The notes under the pieces are model-generated. The model was not told the DNA's origin. It made no database searches and was given only the letters and a program-made list of their open reading frames with translations. Both the position numbers and the translations under genes were made by a program. Positions 24,537-31,579 of a DNA stretch of 33,092 nucleotides are shown piece by piece. The stretch lies in assembly GCA_900548275.1 (NCBI GenBank), contig URJY01000025.1, positions 1 through 33,092 of the forward strand, written 5' to 3'. The stretch comes from an uncultured Opitutales bacterium (GTDB lineage: Bacteria; Verrucomicrobiota; Verrucomicrobiia; Opitutales; Intestinicryptomonadaceae). The stretch's first letter is position 1, and every line of letters starts with the position of its first letter.

Positions 24537-25205
24537 ATGAGCGAAAAAAGACCAGACGTTTACAACCCCACCCTGCGGCACTATATCGCAGTGCTTCCGC
24601 TTTTCCTGCTTACAAAACTCCTCCAGTCTACGGTCAGGCTCGAGGCGTCGGCGGAGGACGTTGCGAAGATGTCGTCGCCCGAGCGGCTCGTGGGCGTTGC
24701 GTGGCACAGCAGGATTTTCTTCCTTGCGATGTGCAAATACTGGTATCGCGACAATATCCCGATGAGCGGGCTTGTAAGCGCAAGCCGCGACGGCGCATAC
24801 CTGTGCGCGTTTTTCAATCTGTCGAAAATCGGGGCGGTGCGCGGCTCGCATAAGAGGCGCGGGGCGGCGGCGGTCAAGGAGCTCGTCGACACGGTGCGCG
24901 GCGGCGGCGACGTCTTCATTACGCCCGACGGGCCCGTAGGTCCGAAAAATCGGGCGAAGGCGGGGTTTGCGCTCGTGGCGAAGGAAAGCGGGGCAAGGGT
25001 GCTCGCGCTGAAAATCACGCCGAAATCGTACTGGCGCATAGGCAAGACGTGGGACAAATTCATTCTGCCCAAGCCGTTCTCGAAGGCGCATATCGAAGTG
25101 CTGGAATTCAAAACCTACGCCGACCTCGAACGCGCCGCGGCGGAGCAAAACATCGCGCCCGAAAAACTGGTCGAAAACTTTCTAAACTCCGACAACATCG
25201 ACTGA
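24537..25205 (+). CDS. DUF374-family lysophospholipid acyltransferase
   Basis: This 222-residue protein has the DUF374/LPLAT motifs: WHSR (56-59), SASRDGAY (81-88), a substrate-loop region GAVRGSHKRRGAAA (99-112) and TPDGPVGPKNRAKAG (129-143). A hydrophobic N-terminal segment (about 16-28) probably anchors it in the inner membrane. It is predicted to acylate a lysophospholipid or a lipid A precursor. The ATG at 24537 directly follows an in-frame TTG and is preferred. It is a single gene, divergent from the ArnT-like operon across 118 bp that hold no other recognisable feature, and it ends at a hairpin terminator. Confidence 0.88.
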   Translation: MSEKRPDVYNPTLRHYIAVLPLFLLTKLLQSTVRLEASAEDVAKMSSPERLVGVAWHSRIFFLAMCKYWYRDNIPMSGLVSASRDGAYLCAFFNLSKIGAVRGSHKRRGAAAVKELVDTVRGGGDVFITPDGPVGPKNRAKAGFALVAKESGARVLALKITPKSYWRIGKTWDKFILPKPFSKAHIEVLEFKTYADLERAAAEQNIAPEKLVENFLNSDNID

Positions 25206-25213
25206 TGTTTGCA

Positions 25214-25253
25214 CAAAAAATGCGGGGCGATTTCCGCGCTCCGCATCTTTTTT
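25214..25253. terminator. Bidirectional terminator between DUF374 and glycosidase genes
   Basis: ATGCGGGGCG (25220-25229) pairs with CGCTCCGCAT (25237-25246), with one G-T wobble and a 7-nt loop. It is flanked by an A run on the left and a T run on the right. It lies 15 bp after the acyltransferase stop and 23 bp from the stop of the leftward glycosidase gene, so it serves both converging transcripts. Confidence 0.85.
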
Positions 25254-25268
25254 GTCGGTATTCGAAAA

Positions 25269-27488
25269 CTATTTGTAGAACTTTTTGCCGACTTCTATTT
25301 GCATTGCAACGAAGTCGCCGCGCTTTTCCCATTTCGTCAGGATTTTTGCGGTGTCCACGAATCGCGCGGGCACAAGCAGCGTACGCTTTGCGGACTTGTC
25401 GCCCTTGCCGCGCGCCTCGAGCGATGCCGAGACGAGTTTGCCGTCCTTGATGTCGGCGTTCAGCCAGAGTCCGCCGTAGGTCGGCAGGCAGAAGTCGATG
25501 TCGTTCCACGAGTCGGGCACGGACGAGCACAGGTAGATGTCGCCGTTTTCCGACGGGCGCAAAAGCATCTGGTTTACCGCGTAGACGTAGTTGCCCGAGC
25601 CCGTCGAGAACCACGGACATTTCTGCACCTTGTTTGCGGGTTCGTTGATTTCGTACGTGTCGTAGAACGAGCCAGTTTCCTTTGCCGCGCCCGCAAGGAG
25701 CATTGCGGGGTTGGTTTTGTCGTTGAAGTTCACCAGTGCCGACGACATCCAGCCCGCGTACCACGCGTTCACGCCGTTGCCCATGTCGTACATATTTCCG
25801 CCCTTGTCGATATTCTTGTGGAAATCGTAGACCGCCTTTTCGGCGAGTTTGTCTTTCGGGTCGAGAACGGGGTACGGGTAGAAGCCGCCCACGCTACCGA
25901 TTGAATAGTCTTTGCTGCCCTCGTAGGGGACGTATTTTTCGCCGTCGTTGGGCAGGCTTTTGCGGAGTTTTGCCGCAATTTCGCGGAACTGTTTTGCGAG
26001 GTCTGCGTCGACGCCCAGAATGTCGGCGGCTGCCGCCGTCTTTTCGAGCGTGTAGATGATTCCGCAGGATGTCATAAAGGCGTTGAACTTGGCTTCGCCC
26101 ATTCTTTCGAGGTCGGTGCAATAGCCCACTTTCGTTGCGCCGTCCATATTATAGATGCGGTTCTTGACGTAGTAGAGCGACGACTCGACCATCAGTTCGT
26201 AGTTTTTTTTCAGAAAATCCCTGTCGTTCGAGTAGAGATAGTGCCCCCAAGTGGCCATCGCCATATTCGACATATGGAAGATGTGCTCCATCCAGAATCC
26301 GTAGGGAGCGGCTTCGTCGCCGAGTTCCGTCGATTCCCAAACGTAGCGCGCGCCGCTGCTGCGCCGTTTGCCGAGTTTGTTCACCCAGTAGACGGCCTTG
26401 CCGAGATGTTTTGTGCGGAAGTCGGAGACTTTGCGCGAGTCGTCGAATTTGCCGCTTGTGGCCAGTGCCATTGAGTTGAACGCTTCGTCCCAGCCGAAGA
26501 ATCTGCCGTCCCAGTGCGAGTCGACGAACACGCCCACGGGCAGCGACCACTTTGTGGAGTTGCAACGCTGGTGATACAAGCCCGTGTAGTATGTGTTTTC
26601 GATTTCCTTGTTCGGAATGTTGATGTGCGAGCCCTGCCAGTATTTAGCCCACACGGCTTTGTGGTCGGCGAAGATTTTGTCGAAGCCGTTTGTCTGTACG
26701 AACGCCTTTGCGGCGGAGTCGGCGGCTTTGTAGTCGGGCTTTTCGAAGTTGTCGTTGAAAGTTATGAAGTAGGAGATTTCGAGCGGCGTTGTGGGCGAAA
26801 CCTTGGATTCGGACGAAAGAACCGCCGTGTCGCCGTCGGGGAATGTGGGCGCGCTCGGGAAATCGGACATCAGCGAAATCATACCCTTGTACGCTTTCAT
26901 CCCGATTGCGATATATTCGAACGTCGCGCGGTTGGGTTCGACGATTTTGTTCACCGTGGACACGCGTTCGCGTTCCTTGAAGCGCGTCTGCGGCGCGAAC
27001 TTGTAGACGAAATCGAACTTTACCACGCACTCCTTCTTCGGGGTTATCGTCTTTCTGACGACGAGCATATCGCGACCCGCGGGAACGAACGCGACCGTTT
27101 TGACCGTGGCGTCGTGGTATTCCACGACGTTTTCCGAAAACGCCGATTTGTTGTCGAGCGTCTGTTTCCACTTGACGGGCTTGTCCTGAATTTTTCCGCC
27201 GACGGAAAGGACTGTGTCGAACGAGCCGTGCGAGATGAGCGAGTCTTTCGGCGCGCCGTAGCGTCGCCCCTCCCAAGCTACCTGCGGAACGAACGAAACG
27301 TACTTCTTCGGCTTCTGGACGCCGAGATTGTCGATTTGCGTCGATATGCTCCCGTTCGAGATGAGCGCGCAGGCGTATTTTGCCGAATCGGTTTTATCCC
27401 CCACGCCTTCGGTCGTGTTCGCCCAATGGGCGAGCAGCGAAAGCGGTGAAAGTGTCGCGGCGAGCGCGATGACTTCTATTTTCCTCAT
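25269..27488 (-). CDS. Secreted six-hairpin glycosidase (GH65/GH95-like), paralogue A
   Basis: This 739-residue protein has a signal peptide (MRKIEVIALAATLSPLSLLA). An N-terminal beta-sandwich domain (about 30-270) precedes an (alpha/alpha)6-type region with FFGWDEAFNSMALATSGKFD, FWMEHIFHMSNMAMATWGHYL, CTDLERMGEAKFNAFMTSCGI and a conserved EINEPANKVQKCPWFST block. The C-terminal strand domain contains SVPDSWNDIDFCLPTYGGLW. This organisation is shared with GH65 and GH95 enzymes; the exact family and catalytic residues are not assigned. The start has AAGGAA 6 nt upstream. It lies 61 bp downstream of a clear paralogue in the same direction. Together with the adjacent xylanases this suggests a side-chain- or oligosaccharide-trimming role, which is inferred. 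Confidence 0.78.
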   Translation of the reverse strand: MRKIEVIALAATLSPLSLLAHWANTTEGVGDKTDSAKYACALISNGSISTQIDNLGVQKPKKYVSFVPQVAWEGRRYGAPKDSLISHGSFDTVLSVGGKIQDKPVKWKQTLDNKSAFSENVVEYHDATVKTVAFVPAGRDMLVVRKTITPKKECVVKFDFVYKFAPQTRFKERERVSTVNKIVEPNRATFEYIAIGMKAYKGMISLMSDFPSAPTFPDGDTAVLSSESKVSPTTPLEISYFITFNDNFEKPDYKAADSAAKAFVQTNGFDKIFADHKAVWAKYWQGSHINIPNKEIENTYYTGLYHQRCNSTKWSLPVGVFVDSHWDGRFFGWDEAFNSMALATSGKFDDSRKVSDFRTKHLGKAVYWVNKLGKRRSSGARYVWESTELGDEAAPYGFWMEHIFHMSNMAMATWGHYLYSNDRDFLKKNYELMVESSLYYVKNRIYNMDGATKVGYCTDLERMGEAKFNAFMTSCGIIYTLEKTAAAADILGVDADLAKQFREIAAKLRKSLPNDGEKYVPYEGSKDYSIGSVGGFYPYPVLDPKDKLAEKAVYDFHKNIDKGGNMYDMGNGVNAWYAGWMSSALVNFNDKTNPAMLLAGAAKETGSFYDTYEINEPANKVQKCPWFSTGSGNYVYAVNQMLLRPSENGDIYLCSSVPDSWNDIDFCLPTYGGLWLNADIKDGKLVSASLEARGKGDKSAKRTLLVPARFVDTAKILTKWEKRGDFVAMQIEVGKKFYK

Positions 27489-27549
27489 ATATGTTTCCTT
27501 GTTTTGTTGAAAGGTATGATTATCCCGAAATCGGGCGGGCGAATCAATC

Positions 27550-29802
27550 CTAATTTTTATAGAACGGCGCGCCCGTCTTTGCGGTGATTACCACATAGCC
27601 GCCCGCGTCTTTGCATTCGCCCGAAATTTTCGAGACATCGACGAGCCGCTTGGGCACGGAGATTTCGCGGCTTTGTCCGTTTCCGCCCAGAAGTTCGGCG
27701 TAGACGAGTTTGCCGTTTTCGGCTTTCACCGAAACTTTCAGACCGCCGAAGACAGGCAGAGTGTAGGAGAAGTCGCGCCAAGATTCGGGCACGGACGGCG
27801 CGATTTTTATGCCGCCGTTTTCGTCGTTGAAGAGCATCATTTTGTTGAGCGCGTAGACTATGTTGCCCGCCGCCGTCGAGAACCACGGGTGGTACTGTAT
27901 GCGGTTTTCGGGCTCGTTGATTTCGAAAGTGTCGCCGAACGCGCCGAGGTTGCGGGCGACAACTTCGAGCAGCTGCGCGGGCACCGTGTTGTCGGAGTAC
28001 GGCACGAGTGCGGAAATCGTCCAACCCGCATACCACGCGTTCACGCTCTTGCCCGTGGAGTACATATTGCCCGCCTTGTCGATGTTTTTGAAGTAGTCGT
28101 AGACGGCGTTTTTCTGGAGCGGATTTTCGGGGTCGTTGACGGGATACGGGAAGAGTCCCGCGACGACGTTTATGCTCTTGTCTTTGCTCCCGTCGTAGGG
28201 GATGTATTTTTCGCCGTCGTTTGCGAAGCTCTTGCGCAGGCGGGCGGCGGCGGTGCGGCACTTCTCGGCGAATTCCGAATCCACGCCCAGAATTTTCGCG
28301 CCCTCGGCGGCGCGTTCGAGCGTGTAGACAATGCCGCAGGATGTCATAAAGGCGTTGAGCTTGGCGGGCCCGAGGCGTTCGAGGTCGGTGCTGTGCCCTA
28401 CAATCAAACCGCCGTCGCGCGTTTCGTAGAGGTGGTTTGCCAAGTAGTAGGCGGCGCATTCGGAGACAATCGGGTAGACGGTCTTTTCGAGGTAGTCGCG
28501 GTCGTTCGTGTAGAGGTACTGCGTCCACGCCTGAAGCGCGATATTCGACATATGGAAGATGTGCTCAATCCAGTAGCCGGGGGTCGCCTTTTCGAGGTCG
28601 GCGAATTTGGGGTCGTAGGTCTGCCAAGTGTAGCGCGCGCCCACGGTTATGCGCTTTGCCTTGCAGTATTTGCCGACACGGTTCATCGCGATGGGCAGAA
28701 CCGTTTTGCGGAAGTCGACGGACACGCGCGAGATGTCGAATTTGCCCGTCGATGCGAGGGCGAGCATACAGAAGGTTTCGTCCCAGCCGAAGTACGCGCC
28801 GCCGAAATGCGAACCGGCGAAAATGCCCACGGGGAAGCCCCAACGCGTGGTTATGCACTTCATATGGTAGAGCGCGGTATAGTAGGTGCGTTCGAGCTTT
28901 TCGTCGGGGATGGAGACGGACACGCCGTCCCAGTATTTGCCCCACTCGGCTTTGTGTTCGGCGAAGATTTTGTCGAAGCCGTCGGCGAGCGCGGACTTGC
29001 GGGCTGCGGCGGAAGCGGCGGTGTAGTCGATGTTTTTCCTCGGTTTGAGAGAACCGTCGTAGTCGTCTTCGTATGTCATATAGTAGACGCTTTCGAAAGG
29101 CTTTTCGGGGGTCGAGGCGGCTTCCGATTCGAGAAGCGCGACATCGTTGTTTTCGAGGAACGAGACCTTCGCGGGAGCGGTGGAGGTTATCGAAATTTCG
29201 CCGCGGTACACGTCGAGTCCGTAGAGTTTATAGACAAAGCGCGCGCAATTTTCCCCCGCAAATGCGCCCGTCGTAACGGCGCGGTCGCGCGGTTTTGCGG
29301 GCATCGACGGTGCGAACGTGTATTTGAAATCGAACTTTACCTTTGCGGCGGATTTCGGAACGACCGTCTTTTTTACGACGAGCATTTTGCGGGTAGCGGG
29401 AACGAACGCGACGGTCTTTACAACTGCGTCGGGGTATTCGACGGAGTTTTCGGAAAACGCGTTTTTCGTGTCGAGCGTCTGCGTCCATTTGAGCGGTTTC
29501 TGCTCTTTGCCGTCTACATAAAGGACGGCGTCGAACCATCCGTGCGAAATAAGGTAGTCGACGGGCTGACCGTAGCGGCGGTCGGCGACGGCGACGGCGG
29601 GGGTCAGGTGCGCATAACGCTGCTGTTGCTGGAGCCCGAGATAGTCGACGACCGTCGAGACGTGTCCGTTGGCAATCATGGCCGTGCCGTAGCGTGATTT
29701 GTCGACCGTGCCGCCCTCGCCCGATACGCTCGAAACAAACTTGTCGGCGAATATGTTCAATGCCGCAGCGGACATCGCAAAAGCTGCAAAGATTTTCTTC
29801 AT
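27550..29802 (-). CDS. Secreted six-hairpin glycosidase (GH65/GH95-like), paralogue B
   Basis: This 750-residue protein has a signal peptide (MKKIFAAFAMSAAALNIFA). It shares block order and many motifs with the next gene downstream: SRYGTAMIANGHVST, LISHGWFDAVLYVDGK, YFGWDETFCMLALASTGKFD, YWIEHIFHMSNIALQAW, STDLERLGPAKLNAFMTSCGI and EINEPENRIQYHPWFST. The pair therefore arose by tandem duplication. The ATG at 29802 begins the signal peptide; an in-frame ATG 11 codons earlier adds only a polar stretch. It is the first gene leftward of a divergent spacer that carries two palindromes. It probably acts on oligosaccharides in the periplasm or outside the cell; substrate and family number are not determined. 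Confidence 0.78.
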   Translation of the reverse strand: MKKIFAAFAMSAAALNIFADKFVSSVSGEGGTVDKSRYGTAMIANGHVSTVVDYLGLQQQQRYAHLTPAVAVADRRYGQPVDYLISHGWFDAVLYVDGKEQKPLKWTQTLDTKNAFSENSVEYPDAVVKTVAFVPATRKMLVVKKTVVPKSAAKVKFDFKYTFAPSMPAKPRDRAVTTGAFAGENCARFVYKLYGLDVYRGEISITSTAPAKVSFLENNDVALLESEAASTPEKPFESVYYMTYEDDYDGSLKPRKNIDYTAASAAARKSALADGFDKIFAEHKAEWGKYWDGVSVSIPDEKLERTYYTALYHMKCITTRWGFPVGIFAGSHFGGAYFGWDETFCMLALASTGKFDISRVSVDFRKTVLPIAMNRVGKYCKAKRITVGARYTWQTYDPKFADLEKATPGYWIEHIFHMSNIALQAWTQYLYTNDRDYLEKTVYPIVSECAAYYLANHLYETRDGGLIVGHSTDLERLGPAKLNAFMTSCGIVYTLERAAEGAKILGVDSEFAEKCRTAAARLRKSFANDGEKYIPYDGSKDKSINVVAGLFPYPVNDPENPLQKNAVYDYFKNIDKAGNMYSTGKSVNAWYAGWTISALVPYSDNTVPAQLLEVVARNLGAFGDTFEINEPENRIQYHPWFSTAAGNIVYALNKMMLFNDENGGIKIAPSVPESWRDFSYTLPVFGGLKVSVKAENGKLVYAELLGGNGQSREISVPKRLVDVSKISGECKDAGGYVVITAKTGAPFYKN

Positions 29803-29832
29803 GGTGTCGTGGGTAGTATTGTTGGTATTGTG

Positions 29833-29849
29833 CAAACGTCATACGTTTG
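29833..29849. promoter_or_regulatory. Operator-like palindrome 1 in the divergent glycosidase-xylanase spacer
   Basis: CAAACGT-CAT-ACGTTTG has perfect 7-bp arms around a 3-nt centre. It is 31 bp upstream of the leftward glycosidase start, within the 171-bp spacer that must hold promoters for both directions. The symmetry is typical of a dimeric repressor or activator site. Confidence 0.5.
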
Positions 29850-29901
29850 AGCGAAGCGGGTTATCGCAAAAACGCGCCGACGCTTCAAGAAAAAAGTCCT
29901 T

Positions 29902-29920
29902 TCGGTAAACAGTTTACCGA
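29902..29920. promoter_or_regulatory. Operator-like palindrome 2 in the divergent glycosidase-xylanase spacer
   Basis: TCGGTAAA-CAG-TTTACCGA has perfect 8-bp arms around a 3-nt centre, 54 bp before the first xylanase start. It shares the 3-nt centre and the AAAC...GTTT-type arms with palindrome 1. A carbohydrate-responsive regulator is a reasonable guess; none is encoded in the window. Confidence 0.55.
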
Positions 29921-29973
29921 ATCCGCGCCTTTTTGCTGTTGCATATCGCGCGGAGTCGTTTTAACCTTTTTTT

Positions 29974-31560
29974 ATGAAAAGATTTTTTACATACGGCGCG
30001 AAATTTTTGCCGCTGATTGCCCTCTGTTTCGGGGCGTTTTCGGCGCAGGCAAAACAGTTCAGAATTCCGAAGAATGCGGCGGAGGACACCGACAGGATTA
30101 TGTCGCAGAAGTATTGGGACATCTGGAACGAGGATGTTCAGCGGAAAATCGACGCAGACATCGAGGCGAACCGCAAGGCGGACGCCGTCGTAAATGTCGG
30201 GCAAATCAAGGACGGTACGGAAGTTGTCGTCGAACAGATTTCGCACGACTTCGTTTTCGGCGCGCACTTCTTCAACTTCGACCAACTCGGCGACCCCGCG
30301 CTCAACGCAAAGTACAAGGCTCTCTACGGTTCGCTTTTCAATTCCGCAACGGTATCGTTCTATTGGTACACTTTCGAAATGCAGCCCAACCGTCCGCGTT
30401 TCAAGAGCGAATATTGGGACGGTCAGAAATATTGGAACAAGTCGAAGTCTCCCAGTACCGAGCCGCACTGGCGCAGACCCGCTCCCGAAAACGTAATCAA
30501 ATACTGCAAGGAAATGGGAATCCGCATCCACGGACACCCGCTCATTTGGGACATCCGCTTTTTCCACATCCCCACTTGGCTGCTTGAATCGTGCCTTACC
30601 GACCCGCAGGAACGCGAGGTTTTTATGCGCGACATCATCACGAAACTGCCCGAGTTCGGCGTGCGCCCCAAGCCCGAAGTCTATACCGAAAAGTATCAAA
30701 AGCTGACGGGCAAGGACCTCTCGAAAATGTTCCCCGTGCTGTCGGCGAATCTCAAAAAGGCTTTCGAAAAGCGCATAATCGAAATCGCCGAATACTACGG
30801 CGATACCGTGGACAGTTGGGATGTCGTAAACGAGGCTGTGCAGGCGTACAAGCAGGGCGGTTTCAAGGACGGCGACAAGCTGATGAAGTCGCGCTTCGGC
30901 GTGATTATGCCCGCCGACTTCGTTTTCGACGCATTCCAGACCGCGCAAAAGCACTTCCCCAAGAAAGTCAAGCTGAACATCAACGACTATCTGATGGGCA
31001 AGGACTACCGCAATATGATTGAGGAAATGCTCTCGCGCGGATGTAAGATAGACATCGTGGGTTCGCAGATGCACATCTTCAACCCCAAGGCGAGCCTCGA
31101 CATCGCCGCGGGCAAGGCGTCCGAACGTATGCGCCCCGAGGGAATCCGCAACATTATGAACGGTATCGACGTGGGCAAGCCCATCCACTTGAGCGAAATT
31201 ACAATCACTGCGGCGGGCAACGACGAGCGCGGCAGAATGATTCAGGCAATCATTGCGCGCAATCTCTACAGAACGTGGTTTAGCATAAAGCCGATGATGG
31301 GCATCACTTGGTGGAACGTCGTGGACGGTTGCGGAATGGCGGGCGAGCCGTCGCTCTCGGGGCTGTTCACGCGCGCCATGAACCCCAAGCCCGCGTTCTT
31401 CGCGCTCGACGAGCTTATCAACCACGAGTGGCGCACGAATCTTTCGGCAAAGCCCGACGCCGACGGCAATGTAAAGTTCCGCGGCTTCAAGGGCAGATAC
31501 CGTCTGTCGTGGTTCGACAAAGACGGCAACGAGCAGTTCAAAATTGTAAACGTAAAATAA
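29974..31560 (+). CDS. Secreted GH10 endo-1,4-beta-xylanase, copy 1
   Basis: This 528-residue protein has a signal peptide ending in FSAQA-K (about residue 26). GH10 signatures are intact: HGHPLIWD (186-193), the acid/base Glu287 in WDVVNEA, NINDY (335-339), GSQMHIF (363-369), the nucleophile Glu408 in HLSEITIT and the aglycone-side GITWWNVVDG. An N-terminal segment (about 30-95) precedes the barrel and resembles a short beta-rich module. A C-terminal strand region (GFKGRYRLSWFD) follows. It is predicted to cut the xylan backbone internally, in the periplasm or outside the cell. It is transcribed divergently from the glycosidase pair and is followed after 19 bp by a second GH10 gene. Confidence 0.95.
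   Translation: MKRFFTYGAKFLPLIALCFGAFSAQAKQFRIPKNAAEDTDRIMSQKYWDIWNEDVQRKIDADIEANRKADAVVNVGQIKDGTEVVVEQISHDFVFGAHFFNFDQLGDPALNAKYKALYGSLFNSATVSFYWYTFEMQPNRPRFKSEYWDGQKYWNKSKSPSTEPHWRRPAPENVIKYCKEMGIRIHGHPLIWDIRFFHIPTWLLESCLTDPQEREVFMRDIITKLPEFGVRPKPEVYTEKYQKLTGKDLSKMFPVLSANLKKAFEKRIIEIAEYYGDTVDSWDVVNEAVQAYKQGGFKDGDKLMKSRFGVIMPADFVFDAFQTAQKHFPKKVKLNINDYLMGKDYRNMIEEMLSRGCKIDIVGSQMHIFNPKASLDIAAGKASERMRPEGIRNIMNGIDVGKPIHLSEITITAAGNDERGRMIQAIIARNLYRTWFSIKPMMGITWWNVVDGCGMAGEPSLSGLFTRAMNPKPAFFALDELINHEWRTNLSAKPDADGNVKFRGFKGRYRLSWFDKDGNEQFKIVNVK
30096..30344 (+). repeat. 249-bp identical block, copy in xylanase 1
   Basis: Every base of 30096-30344 matches 31684-31932 (offset 1588). It encodes the N-terminal module and the first barrel strands. 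Flanking sequence on both sides diverges quickly, including at silent sites. Confidence 0.93.
31447..31501 (+). repeat. 55-bp block repeated exactly at the window end
   Basis: Bases 31447-31501 match 33038-33092 exactly (offset 1591), up to the last base of the window. The base just before (31446 G versus 33037 A) differs, so the shared run is at least 55 bp and is truncated by the window edge. Confidence 0.93.
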
Positions 31561-31579
31561 CACAAAAAAAGGGAATATT

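Noticed and set aside
27524..27535. Short inverted repeat CCCGA-AA-TCGGG downstream of glycosidase paralogue B
   Set aside because: Arms of only 5 bp and no T run on the transcribed strand, so it is not called as a terminator.
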